Source: Albidovulum sp.
GTDB taxonomy: Bacteria; Pseudomonadota; Alphaproteobacteria; Rhodobacterales; Rhodobacteraceae
Length of the DNA: 44,483 nucleotides
Assembly: GCF_008933605.1 (NCBI RefSeq)
Contig: NZ_WBUS01000012.1
Location: 1-44,483, forward strand
Direction of reading: 5' to 3'
Within the stretch, counting starts at the first letter, position 1, and every line of letters begins with the position of its first letter. Below are positions 30,648 through 38,592 of the stretch, in pieces. Position numbers and translations under genes: made by a program. The notes beneath the pieces were generated by a model that saw only the letters and a list, made by a program, of their open reading frames with translations, did no database searches and had not been told where the DNA came from.

Positions 30648-32039
30648 CTATTCGTAGCCCCCCTTGCCGGAAGGCTTCACCAGAAGCACCGTGATCAGGG
30701 CGTAGACCACGCCGGCGACCACCGCGGTGGGCAGTGACGCCGTCAGATAGTCGTAGGGCGCGCGGCTGGCGTAGGTGACCGGGTTCAGCAGGTAGAGATA
30801 GGTGAAGAACCCGGCGATCATGGCGAGGACCGCGGCCGGATTGAATCCGCCCCAGTAGTGATAGTCCGTGCCGGGGCCGCCGACGAACACGGCGCGGATG
30901 CTGATCCTCTGGCGGCGCAGGATCAGGTAGTCGGTGATCTGGATCGCGCAGATCGGCGCGAAGAACACACCGATGAAGGCGAGGAACGTGCCGAAATTGT
31001 TGAAGAAGAGGTCCGGCACGAAGAGACTTACCGCTGCAACCGGAACCAGCGCGAAGAGCATCAGGATGCCCCAGTGGATGGTCGCCAGCGCGGGCACTTG
31101 GCGGAGCCCGATGGCGGTTGCGTAGACGCCCGCGAGGGTCGTGCCGAAGTTGGCCGCAATGACGAAGAGAAGCGCGATGACCCCGTAGGTCGGACCGCCG
31201 AGCTGGACGAGCCAGGCAGAAGGGTCGGAGACCTGGAGCGCGAGAATGGCGGCGAGCCCGACCACCGACAGGATCGGCACCGGCAGGCCCATGCCGAGCA
31301 TGGCGGGCAGGGTGGCCCCACCGGCATTCGGCGCCTTGCGCACCATTGCGCCGATGTAGGGCCACCAGCTCAGGAGACTGACGATTCCGATCTCGACCCC
31401 GGTGACATAGTCCCAGCGCAGATTGCCCGAAGCGTAGGCGGGCTTCGCCTCGGCGAGAACTCCCGCTTCGCGGGTCACCAGGACCCATGTCATCCAGCCG
31501 CCGATTCCGACGATGAAGAAGAAGAGCACCTTCGAGACGACCTCCAGCCCCGTACCGCCGCGCAGGAGCACGACGTAGACGAAAACGCAGGCAAGTATCG
31601 TCACGCCGCGCAGCACCCAGGCACCCGTATCGGGCGTGATGACCCCGAGTGTCTGCAGGAGCTGGTCCACCGACTTGCCGAAGAAGATCATCAGCAGGCA
31701 GTTCCAGCCGATGATCGAGGCGTACTGGAGGAAGACGGTGATGATCCAGCCCCGGTCTCCGAACTGCGGGCGCGCCGAGGCGATGGAATCGATGCCGAAC
31801 CGGGTTGCGGTCGGGACGACCGCGAGCGTGACGAGCAGCATTCCGATCATGCTGCCCGCCGTCATTGCGGCGAAACCCATGCGCAGGTTCAGGTAGTAGC
31901 CGACGTATTCGCCGATGATGTAGCACCACGTCGCCGCCGCGGTGACCAGAAGCACCGCGAAGAGCTGCCAGCGGTTCCAGTCGCGTTCGGCACGGGTCAG
32001 TGGCCAGCCGCTTTCGTCAGAACTGTCGGTCGCGCTCAT
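30648..32039 (-). CDS. NCS1-family permease (nucleobase:cation symporter-1, CodB/hydantoin-permease-like)
   Basis: A 463-residue carrier with about 12 helices. The N-terminus has the NCS1 pattern RAERDWNRWQLFAVLLVTAA with WCYIIGEYVGYYLNLRMGFA. FGIDSIASARPQFGDRGWII is the TM2-TM3 signature, and GGPTYGVIALLFVIAANFGT and FAPICAIQITDYLILRRQRI are further family regions. The ATG at 32039 overlaps the stop of a 51-residue membrane protein (ATGA). NCS1 proteins carry cytosine, uracil, allantoin, hydantoins and related compounds; here it follows a dimethylglycine-dehydrogenase-like enzyme, so an N-methylated heterocycle or betaine-like compound may be the substrate. That is inference. Confidence 0.88.
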   Translation of the reverse strand: MSATDSSDESGWPLTRAERDWNRWQLFAVLLVTAAATWCYIIGEYVGYYLNLRMGFAAMTAGSMIGMLLVTLAVVPTATRFGIDSIASARPQFGDRGWIITVFLQYASIIGWNCLLMIFFGKSVDQLLQTLGVITPDTGAWVLRGVTILACVFVYVVLLRGGTGLEVVSKVLFFFIVGIGGWMTWVLVTREAGVLAEAKPAYASGNLRWDYVTGVEIGIVSLLSWWPYIGAMVRKAPNAGGATLPAMLGMGLPVPILSVVGLAAILALQVSDPSAWLVQLGGPTYGVIALLFVIAANFGTTLAGVYATAIGLRQVPALATIHWGILMLFALVPVAAVSLFVPDLFFNNFGTFLAFIGVFFAPICAIQITDYLILRRQRISIRAVFVGGPGTDYHYWGGFNPAAVLAMIAGFFTYLYLLNPVTYASRAPYDYLTASLPTAVVAGVVYALITVLLVKPSGKGGYE

Positions 32040-32191
32040 TGCCACCCCCACAGCAGAAGAAGGCCCGGGCCGACGACACCCAGCAGGAGGAGCCAGACCC
32101 AATCGGCAGGCCCGAAACCGGCCCCCTGGTTGTCCGCCCTTTCCAGCGCGTCGATCCGCTGTTCAAGTTCCAGTGGAAGCTTGTCGTGCAT
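32036..32191 (-). CDS. 51-residue single-TM protein coupled to the NCS1 permease
   Basis: A tiny protein starting at 32191 (MHDKLPLELEQRIDALERAD) after the ribosome-binding site GAGGGAGAA. An amphipathic N-terminal helix of about 20 residues is followed by one membrane helix (DWVWLLLLGVVGPGLLLLWG) and it ends almost at the membrane. The stop overlaps the permease start by ATGA, which argues strongly that it is translated and stoichiometric with the permease. No family is recognised. The helix pattern LEQRIDALERAD resembles LNQRIEAMHKRD in small membrane protein A of the other permease operon. It is a candidate regulatory or stabilising subunit. Confidence 0.75.
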   Translation of the reverse strand: MHDKLPLELEQRIDALERADNQGAGFGPADWVWLLLLGVVGPGLLLLWGWQ

Positions 32192-32274
32192 TCTCGTTCT
32201 CCCTCGTTGTGGGCCCGTGCCGTCTGGGCCTGCCTTGCTCCGGTTCAGGTGCACCCCGGAGAAGGTGCGCGGCT

Positions 32275-34731
32275 TCACCCTTTCAGCCTTGTGCCTGCGG
32301 GGTCATGCCAGGGCCCCAGCTGAAGGCGGACAGGGTAACGTTTCCACGCGATCTCGACCTCCCAGGTGCCGCTGCCGAGCCAGTCGGCCGACACGCCGCC
32401 GGGACAGGTCACGTACCCCATGCCGAGCGAGGCCCCGATGCGATGGCCATAGGCGCCGGTGGTGACGGAGCCGACGATCTCGCCATCCCGCAGGAGTGGT
32501 TCGTTGTGGTGGAGATGCGGCGGAACTCCTTCCGTATCCACCCTCGCCTGGACCAGCCGCCGCTCGACCGGCCCGGCGTTCCTTTGCCGCAAGAGCGCAT
32601 CGCGGCCGATGAAACCGCCCGGCTTGTCGATGGCGACGGCAAAGCCGAGCCCCGCCTGCAAGGGCGTGTCCTCCTCGCCGATGTCGTGGCCCCAGTGGCG
32701 GTAGCCCTTTTCCATCCTGAGCGAGTTGATGGCGAAGAATCCGCCCATCCTCAGCCCCAGATCCGCCCCGGCCTCGACGATCCTCTCGAAGGTGTGGGCG
32801 GCGAATTCGGCGGGCATGTAGAGCTCCCACCCGAGTTCGCCGACATAGGTCAGCCGGCTGGCCCGGACACGGGCATAGCCGAGGTCGACCTCGCGCGAGG
32901 TGCCGAAGGGAAAGGCCGCGTTGCCGAAGTCGTCGGGCGAGAGACGCCCGAGCAGGTCGCGCGCCTTCGGCCCCATCAGCGCCAGCATCGGCGTGGCCGA
33001 GGTGATGTCGTGGACGAAGACCCGCGCGCCCTCGGGCAGATGCCGCTTCAGCCAGGCCATGTCGCGGCGTTGCGAGACGGCGATGGTCACCACCATGAAC
33101 TCGGTCTCCGACAGGCGCGTGACGGTCACGTCGGCCTCGATCCCGCCCTCGTCGTTCAGCCATTGGGTGTAGACGACGCGGCCCGGCGCCACGTCGATCT
33201 CGTTGGCGCAGATGCGGTTCAGCGCCGCGCAGGCGTCCGGCCCCGCCACCAGATACTTGATGAAGCAGGAATGGTCGAACAGCGTGACGTTTTCCGCCGT
33301 GTTGCGGCACTCCGCGCCCACGGCGTCGAACCAGCTCGGTCGCCCGTAGGAGTATGTCACCTCCGCAACAGTGCCCGGCGCGCCGAAGAAGCCGGGCCGT
33401 TCCCAGCCCGCCGCCTCTGTCATCCAGGCGCCCATCGCGGCGAGCCGGTCGTGGAACGGGCTCCTGCGGATGCCGCGGGCGGTTTCGAACTGCTTCGACG
33501 GCCAGTGCATGTCGAAGAGCGCGCCCAGCGTTTCCGTCGTGCGGTCCTCCAGGTATCTGCGGTTGCCCTGGAAGGCCTGCGTTCGCCGCACGTCGACGTC
33601 CATCAGTTCGACCGGCGGCCGGCGGTCGCGAATCCAGTCGGCCAGCGCCTTGCCGACGCCGCCCGAGGAGAGGATGCCGATGGAATTGAATCCCGTCGCG
33701 CAGAAGAGGCCCGGCACCTCGGGTGTCTCGCCCAGAAGATAGCGGTCGTCGGGGGTGAAGCTTTCGGGCCCGTTGAAGAAAAGCTGGATGCCGGTCCGTT
33801 CCAGAACCGGCACCCGGCGGGTGGCGGTTTCCAGATAGGGGGCGATGTGGTCGATGTCCTCGGGCAGCGTGCCGAAGGCAAAATCCTCGGGGATGCCCGC
33901 CCGGCCCCAGGGCTTCGCGTTCGGCTCGAAGAACCCGACGAGGAGCTTGCCGGCATCCTCCTTGTAGTAGGTCCATTCGTCGCCGAGGAAGAGCACGGGC
34001 AGGTTTCTCGGCAGGTCGGGGATGGCCTCGGTCACGCAGTAGAAATGTTCGGCCGCGTGCAGCGGGATGGTGACGCCCGCCTGCGCCGCCAGGTCTCGCG
34101 ACCACATGCCGCTGCAGAGGACGACCGTATTGGCGCGCACCAGGCCCCTGTCGGTCATCACCCCGGCGGCCTTGCCGTTTTCCACCACGATCCGGGTTAC
34201 GCCCGTGTTCTCGAAGATCCGCGCCCCCCGCATCCGGGCGCCGCGCGCATAGGCCTGCGTCACATCGGCCGGGTTCACCTGTCCGTCATGGGGAAACCAG
34301 AAGCCGCCGACGATGCCCTCGGTGGAAACCGGCGACCAGCGTTCCCGGATCTCGCCGGGCGTGACCGGTTCCACCGGTAGGCCGAAGTTGCGCCCCATGG
34401 AGGCCCCGCGGGCAAGCTCCTCGTAGCGCGCCGGGGTGTTGGCCACCCTGAGCGAACCGTTCCGCTTGAACCCCGTCGCCTGCCCGGTCTCGGCCTCGAG
34501 TTCGCCGAAAAGCTCGCCAGTGTATTTGGCAAGCTCGGTCATCCGTCGCGTGGCCCGCAACTGGGTGACAAGCCCCGCCGCATGCCAGGTCGTGCCGCTG
34601 GTCAGTTGCCGCCGCTCGAAGAGCGCGACATCGGTGATGCCGATCTTCGTCAGGTGGTAGGCGACCGAACAGCCGGCCACGCCACCGCCGATGATCGCGA
34701 CTTCGACCCGTTCGGGAAAATCCGTTGCCAT
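32275..34731 (-). CDS. Dimethylglycine/sarcosine dehydrogenase-like flavoprotein with GcvT domain
   Basis: An 818-residue oxidoreductase. Residues 7-40 hold the FAD-binding Rossmann motif [40 protein letters not shown] contains the histidine that in dimethylglycine and sarcosine dehydrogenases binds FAD covalently. The oxidase domain is followed from about 430 by an aminomethyltransferase (GcvT) domain ([60 protein letters not shown]), so the removed methyl is likely passed to tetrahydrofolate. Substrate is an N-methyl amine or amino acid; dimethylglycine and sarcosine are the default guesses. It lies 18 bases after an aldehyde dehydrogenase gene and before the small-protein/NCS1 permease pair. 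Confidence 0.9.
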   Translation of the reverse strand: MATDFPERVEVAIIGGGVAGCSVAYHLTKIGITDVALFERRQLTSGTTWHAAGLVTQLRATRRMTELAKYTGELFGELEAETGQATGFKRNGSLRVANTPARYEELARGASMGRNFGLPVEPVTPGEIRERWSPVSTEGIVGGFWFPHDGQVNPADVTQAYARGARMRGARIFENTGVTRIVVENGKAAGVMTDRGLVRANTVVLCSGMWSRDLAAQAGVTIPLHAAEHFYCVTEAIPDLPRNLPVLFLGDEWTYYKEDAGKLLVGFFEPNAKPWGRAGIPEDFAFGTLPEDIDHIAPYLETATRRVPVLERTGIQLFFNGPESFTPDDRYLLGETPEVPGLFCATGFNSIGILSSGGVGKALADWIRDRRPPVELMDVDVRRTQAFQGNRRYLEDRTTETLGALFDMHWPSKQFETARGIRRSPFHDRLAAMGAWMTEAAGWERPGFFGAPGTVAEVTYSYGRPSWFDAVGAECRNTAENVTLFDHSCFIKYLVAGPDACAALNRICANEIDVAPGRVVYTQWLNDEGGIEADVTVTRLSETEFMVVTIAVSQRRDMAWLKRHLPEGARVFVHDITSATPMLALMGPKARDLLGRLSPDDFGNAAFPFGTSREVDLGYARVRASRLTYVGELGWELYMPAEFAAHTFERIVEAGADLGLRMGGFFAINSLRMEKGYRHWGHDIGEEDTPLQAGLGFAVAIDKPGGFIGRDALLRQRNAGPVERRLVQARVDTEGVPPHLHHNEPLLRDGEIVGSVTTGAYGHRIGASLGMGYVTCPGGVSADWLGSGTWEVEIAWKRYPVRLQLGPWHDPAGTRLKG

Positions 34732-34749
34732 CCTTGCAATGTCCTGCTG

Positions 34750-36261
34750 TCAGCGCGTGCCGGGATAGCTTTCCTCGCGCGCATAGGGGAACCACCAGAA
34801 GTCCTGGATGCTCGCCCCGGGGTCGATCATCACGAACTTGGTGTTCTGGAACTGGTTCAGCCCCTCGGGGCCAAGCTGGCGCCCGTTCCCGGAAAGCTTG
34901 CGCCCGCCGAAAGGCAGGGCGTCGTTGTCGAGAAGCGGCGCGTTGATCCAGAGGATTCCCGACTGGATCTCGCGCACGGCGCGGAAGGTCTCGGTCGTGT
35001 CGCAACTGTAGAGGTTCGCGCCCAGCCCGAACTCGGAGCGGTTGGCCAGCTCGACGGCCTCGTCGAAGCTCTTCACCCGGCAGATCGGCGCCACGGGGCC
35101 GAAGCTTTCCTCCTGCAGGATCGTCATGTCCGGAGTGACCTCGGTCAGCACCGTGGGCTCGACATACCAGCCCTTGTTCAGCGATGCCGGCCGCCCGCCG
35201 CCGGTCGCCACCTTCGCCCCCTGCTTGCGCGCGTTGGCGATCAGCGCCTCGAACCGGTCGCGCTGGCGGCGGGTCGCCATCGGGCCCATGTCGACCTCTT
35301 CAAGGCCGTTTCCGACGCGCAGCTTCTTCGCCTCGGCCACCAGCCGTTCGACGAACTGGTCGTGGATGGCCTCGTGCACGTAGAACCGTTCCGCCGAGGT
35401 GCAGACCTGTCCGCAGTTGAGATATGCCGCGAAGGCGGCACCGCGCGCGGCCATGTCGAGCGGCGCGGAGGGCATCACGATGAACGGGTCGTTGCCGGAT
35501 GCCTCGATCAGGCATGGCTTGAACGTCTCGGCGCAGGTCCGCGCCACCGCCTGGCCCACGGGAACCGAGCCGGTGTAGGCCACGCCATGCGTCTTGCGGC
35601 TGGCGACAAGCCGCTGGGCGACGCGCGGGCCTCCGGTGACGCATTGCATCAGGCCTTGCGGCAGGCCGTTGAAGAGTTCCATGAACTTCAGCGTGGTGAC
35701 GCTCGTCTGCTCGTGCGGCTTGACGATCACGGCATTGCCGGCGGCCACCGCGGCGGCGGCTTCCCAGCAGAGAAGCACGAGGGGATAGTTGAAGGGCAGG
35801 ATGATGACGACGGTGCCGAGTGGCTCCTTCACGGCGAAATGGAACTGGCCGGGAACCGTGGTGCCGGCGATGCGCCCCGCCTCGTGCCGCGCGACCTCGG
35901 CATAGTAATCCATCGCCGTGGCGCACCACGAAACCTCGTCGAGCGATTCCTTGTAGGGCTTGCCCTCTTCCCGCGTGAGGTATTCGGCATAGAGCGCCTT
36001 GTCGCGCCGCATCACGGCGGCGATCTCGTGCATGACGACGGCACGCGAGCGCATGTCGATGGCATTCCAGCGCCTGCCGGCAACCAGTGCCGCCTCGATC
36101 GCGGCGTCCACCTCGCCGTCCGCGGCGTCCGCGATCTCGGCAATCCGCTCCTCGGTCGCGGGGTCGATCACGTCGAGCCGGTCGGCCGAGGCGCTGGCGA
36201 CGAAGTCACCGTCGATGAAAAGCTTGCCCGAAAGCCTGCTGAAGGTTTCTCTGGCGCTCAC
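34750..36261 (-). CDS. NAD(P)-dependent aldehyde dehydrogenase
   Basis: A 503-residue ALDH-family enzyme. The catalytic cysteine is in LNCGQVCTSAERFYVHE and the general-base glutamate in KPCLIEASGNDPFIVMPSAP; the C-terminal signature reads EESFGPVAPICRVKSFDEAV. YTGSVPVGQAVARTCAETFK is the cofactor loop. Start is a GTG at 36261 with GGGAGG upstream. The closest functional groups by sequence style are betaine-aldehyde, gamma-aminobutyraldehyde or succinate-semialdehyde types, not distinguishable by eye. It is first in the operon with the dimethylglycine-dehydrogenase-like gene and NCS1 permease, and faces a PuuR-like XRE-cupin regulator, so oxidation of an aldehyde from an N-methylated compound or polyamine is plausible. 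Confidence 0.9.
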   Translation of the reverse strand: MSARETFSRLSGKLFIDGDFVASASADRLDVIDPATEERIAEIADAADGEVDAAIEAALVAGRRWNAIDMRSRAVVMHEIAAVMRRDKALYAEYLTREEGKPYKESLDEVSWCATAMDYYAEVARHEAGRIAGTTVPGQFHFAVKEPLGTVVIILPFNYPLVLLCWEAAAAVAAGNAVIVKPHEQTSVTTLKFMELFNGLPQGLMQCVTGGPRVAQRLVASRKTHGVAYTGSVPVGQAVARTCAETFKPCLIEASGNDPFIVMPSAPLDMAARGAAFAAYLNCGQVCTSAERFYVHEAIHDQFVERLVAEAKKLRVGNGLEEVDMGPMATRRQRDRFEALIANARKQGAKVATGGGRPASLNKGWYVEPTVLTEVTPDMTILQEESFGPVAPICRVKSFDEAVELANRSEFGLGANLYSCDTTETFRAVREIQSGILWINAPLLDNDALPFGGRKLSGNGRQLGPEGLNQFQNTKFVMIDPGASIQDFWWFPYAREESYPGTR

Positions 36262-36302
36262 GGCTGGCCCTCCCGGCGTGTTTGTGTTTGATTTTTATGC
36301 AA

Positions 36303-36329
36303 TCATGTCATGAAATACTTTACAGTCAA
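36303..36329 (-). promoter_or_regulatory. Promoter and candidate operator of the aldehyde dehydrogenase operon
   Basis: On the minus strand TTGACT (36329-36324) is a possible -35 box, with the -10 about 17 bases later in an AT-rich run. Between them is the inverted repeat TCATG-T-CATGA (36303-36313), a candidate site for the divergent XRE-cupin regulator. The region is AT-rich compared with its surroundings. Confidence 0.45.
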
Positions 36330-36432
36330 GCCTGATGAGCCAGCGCGACTGCATTGACGACCGGCGAGGCGTTGCGCATATCGCCGTCGGATGGGCGCGC
36401 CGCGCGGCCGGTGATACGGGGGAACGACGATC

Positions 36433-37032
36433 ATGGGGGCGAAACCCGCCGCGAAAGGGCGCCAGCCGGACACGCCGGTCTCTGCCGGTCTCGACATCGG
36501 CGCCCGCCTGCGCGCGGTGCGGGAGCGTGCGGGCCTCTCGCAGCGCGAGCTGGCAAAACGGGCGGGGGTCACCAATTCGACGATCTCGCTCATCGAGCAG
36601 GAGACGCATTCGCCCTCGCTTGCCTCCCTGCACCGGATCCTGTCGGCGGTGCCGATCTCGATGGCGGACTTCTTCGCGCTGCCGTCCTCGCAGCGCAACG
36701 TCATGTTCTTCGACCGCAACGACCTTGCGGTGGTCGCGCGCGGCGAGGCCGACCTGCGCGTGCTGGCCGCCGAACGCCGCGACAAGCAGTTGCAGCTTTT
36801 CATCGAACGTTACCAGCCCGGTGCCGGCACCGGCGACGAGCCGATTTCCCACGACGGCGAGACGGCGGCCGTCGTGCTGACCGGAACCGTCGAGGTCACC
36901 GTCGGGTCCGAGAGACGGGTGCTTCGTCGGGGCGGCGGCTACCAGTTGATCGGCCGCCAGCCCTACACGCTGCGCAACATCGGCAAGACGGTCGCCGTGG
37001 TCGCCTGCGCCTGCACCCCGCCCATGTTGTGA
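36433..37032 (+). CDS. XRE-family regulator with cupin domain (PuuR-like)
   Basis: A 199-residue protein of PuuR size. Residues ~22-78 form the helix-turn-helix (GARLRAVRERAGLSQRELAK, RAGVTNSTISLIEQETHSPS) and ~125-195 a cupin sensor (TAAVVLTGTVEVTVGSERRV, LRRGGGYQLIGRQPYTLRNI). It is divergent from the aldehyde dehydrogenase operon and probably regulates it; the promoter holds an inverted repeat. PuuR in enterobacteria represses putrescine catabolism including an aldehyde dehydrogenase, but here the operon has no glutamylputrescine genes, so the ligand is open. ATG at 36433 is preceded by GGGGGAA at a rather long spacing. Confidence 0.88.
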   Translation: MGAKPAAKGRQPDTPVSAGLDIGARLRAVRERAGLSQRELAKRAGVTNSTISLIEQETHSPSLASLHRILSAVPISMADFFALPSSQRNVMFFDRNDLAVVARGEADLRVLAAERRDKQLQLFIERYQPGAGTGDEPISHDGETAAVVLTGTVEVTVGSERRVLRRGGGYQLIGRQPYTLRNIGKTVAVVACACTPPML

Positions 37033-37154
37033 CCTGCGCGGGATCGAGCTCCTTCACCCTGCCCGCGATTGACACCCCACGGCGGCCTTCCTAGGATCGA
37101 TCGATGGTCAAAAGTGATGCAGATCCGAGGTTCATCCTTCTGACGCGCCCGCTC

Positions 37155-37256
37155 CCCCGGGTGGTGTGAGCGTCTGCGACCGACATCACCGCCCGGGGCT
37201 CTCCTGAAGTACGCAGTGTTTCTTGCTGAACGACGGCGCGCCGTCGGGGAGATGTC
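37155..37256 (+). ncRNA. Two-hairpin 5' leader of rnk-like gene 1 (candidate cis-regulatory RNA)
   Basis: Hairpin 1: CCCCGGGTGGTG (37155-37166) pairs with CACCGCCCGGGG (37187-37198), 12 bp with one G-U pair. Then CTCTCCT, then hairpin 2: the palindrome GACGGCGCGCCGTC (37232-37245) directly before the ribosome-binding site GGGGAGA of the gene starting at 37257. TCTCC can pair with GGAGA of that site. The same order occurs in the leader at 40874-40972 before another rnk-like gene. A GCAGATC element lies about 30 bases before both first hairpins. Function is inferred. Confidence 0.55.
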
Positions 37257-37766
37257 ATGCTCGGCAATCACGACAACCACGAAGGGCTCGGCCCGACGGG
37301 AGTTTCCGCGGCGGTGCTGGCAACGCTGCGCGACCACGGTGCCGCCACGCGCCTTACGATGAAGGATATCCGGCTGATGGAATCGCACCTGCAGCGATGC
37401 GCGGCCTCGAACGCGGTGATCTCCAGGCTGGTCAACGAAATCCTGCGGAGAAAGCGCGCACACTGTCAGGTGGTTGAAGAGGCGGATGTTCCGCCGGAAC
37501 TCGCCATCGGGAACAGCTTGATCCGCTATCGGATCAACCAGGGCGAGCCGCGGACGGGCCTGCTCTTCCACCGCATGGCACGGCAGGCCGACACTGATCA
37601 TCTGTCGGTGTTCTCGCTCGCCGGCGCGACCGTGATCGGACTCTCAGCCGGTCAGAGCGCGCCCTTGCTGCGCACGGATTGCACCTTCGGCACGATCACG
37701 CTCCTCGACGTCGTAAGCCAGCCGGTCACCGTGTCCGGCCCATCCGGTCGAAGGCGCCGGTCCTGA
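37257..37766 (+). CDS. Rnk/GreA-C-like protein 1 (nucleoside diphosphate kinase regulator family)
   Basis: A 169-residue protein. The C-terminal half (about 78-150) has the GreA/GreB C-terminal (FKBP-like) fold as in Rnk: LAIGNSLIRYRINQGEPRTG, FSLAGATVIGLSAGQSAPLL. The N-terminal half has a helical region (LTMKDIRLMESHLQRCAASN, VISRLVNEILRRKRAH), as in Rnk, which lacks the long GreA coiled-coil. Rnk proteins bind RNA polymerase. The ribosome-binding site GGGGAGA stands just before the ATG and after a palindromic hairpin. It is one of three paralogues in 4 kb. The exact regulatory target is unknown. Confidence 0.78.
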   Translation: MLGNHDNHEGLGPTGVSAAVLATLRDHGAATRLTMKDIRLMESHLQRCAASNAVISRLVNEILRRKRAHCQVVEEADVPPELAIGNSLIRYRINQGEPRTGLLFHRMARQADTDHLSVFSLAGATVIGLSAGQSAPLLRTDCTFGTITLLDVVSQPVTVSGPSGRRRRS

Positions 37767-38120
37767 GGGCGCGGGATCCGCGCGGCGGCGGAGATGAGGC
37801 TGCGGCGGGCAAGAGGCGCGCCCGGCCGATTGAAAGGTCCGGCAAAACGGCCATATTCAAAACATGATGACGTCCAGCCTTCAGAGGAGGCTCCTGCGCT
37901 TCGCAGGATCGCTGCTGAACCGCGCCTGACCCCGGGCGGGACGCGTCGTGGCGTCCCTTGCCCGGGGAAAATCGTGATCGTTGACCGGATGCGGAAATCC
38001 TCGCGCGCGCTGTTTCATGCGCCGCGCGGGATACGACCAGGTGTGATGCCCGCGATCCGGTTTCCTGCAGTCGCGGCTCCGCCCGAAGCGGAGCGGAACC
38101 GATCCGAGAAGGACAATGTC
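37767..38120. other. 354-base region between rnk-like gene 1 and the DUF1127 gene, with structured elements
   Basis: No gene is supported. It holds the CCCCGGG hairpin at 37930-37967 and, near 38090-38110, a second hairpin (GCTCCGC-CCGAA-GCGGAGC, flanked by CGGTTTCC and GGAACCG) just before the DUF1127 start. It is probably a long 5' untranslated region. Confidence 0.55.
37930..37967 (+). ncRNA. Third CCCCGGG hairpin, in the DUF1127 upstream region
   Basis: CCCCGGGC (37930-37937) pairs with GCCCGGGG (37960-37967), and inside GGGACGC (37938-37944) with GCGTCCC (37951-37957), around loop GTCGTG. It is preceded by CTGCTGAACCGC, which also precedes the hairpin at 40928-40972 in that gene's orientation. 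It may be a terminator for the rnk-like gene but is followed by AAAA, not T, so a leader or processed RNA is more likely. Confidence 0.5.
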
Positions 38121-38402
38121 ATGATCTACCAGGAGAAGACGTACTGGGCGGCCGAGGGGCCGGTCCCTGAACCCGCGAAGGGACGCAAGGGCTTCATCCG
38201 TCGCCTGATCTCCGCGCCGCTGTCGAATTGGCAAAGGCGCAAGACGATAGCGGCCCTGCATCAGCTCAGCGATGCGACGCTCGCCGATCTCGGGATGTCC
38301 CGAGGCCAGATTCCGGACGTCGTGGACGGCCTGATCGCGAGCGGTCTTACGGCAGCATCGCTGCGCGATGTGGTCACGCCCCGGGACCGCGCGGACGCCT
38401 AG
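38121..38402 (+). CDS. DUF1127-domain small protein
   Basis: A 93-residue protein with the DUF1127 motif in its C-terminal half: RRKTIAALHQLSDATLADLG, MSRGQIPDVVDGLIASG. DUF1127 is typical of alphaproteobacteria. Small DUF1127 proteins act in post-transcriptional control (the Rhodobacter sphaeroides CcaF1 protein is an RNA chaperone); this one has a longer basic N-terminal part (EPAKGRKGFIRRLISAPLSN). GAAGGA precedes the ATG at 38121. It follows hairpin-rich DNA and ends before a strong hairpin at 38412-38444. Function by family only. Confidence 0.88.
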   Translation: MIYQEKTYWAAEGPVPEPAKGRKGFIRRLISAPLSNWQRRKTIAALHQLSDATLADLGMSRGQIPDVVDGLIASGLTAASLRDVVTPRDRADA

Positions 38403-38411
38403 AACACTGGA

Positions 38412-38444
38412 GTTGCAACGGCACGGATGCCGTGCCGTTGCAAC
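38412..38444. terminator. 15-bp perfect hairpin between DUF1127 and MscS genes (convergent terminator)
   Basis: GTTGCAACGGCACGG (38412-38426) and CCGTGCCGTTGCAAC (38430-38444) form a perfect 15-bp stem with a three-base loop. It starts ten bases after the DUF1127 stop and is 149 bases beyond the convergent MscS stop. A T-tract is absent in either direction, but the stem is strong. Confidence 0.7.
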
Positions 38445-38592
38445 CGCCACGGTCTCCGAGACCCGCAAGAAGGGCGGGTGTGCCTGAGCGCCGGAGACGT
38501 CTGCAGGGCCTCGGCTTCGGCAGGTGACGCGCCGGGCCGGCGGTCCGCCCCGGGTTGCAGGCCGGGACGGCTTGAGCATTCGGGGCCCGCCC

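Noticed and set aside
31942..34380. Open frame of over 800 codons opposite the dimethylglycine-dehydrogenase-like gene
   Set aside because: Antisense shadow of a recognised flavoprotein gene; no start signal or domain.
37114..37127. FNR box before rnk-like gene 1
   Set aside because: Only about 7 of 10 consensus positions match; mentioned as weak, not listed as a site.
38412..38444. REP-type repeat element at the DUF1127-MscS junction
   Set aside because: Single copy in the window and located between convergent genes; a terminator hairpin is simpler.
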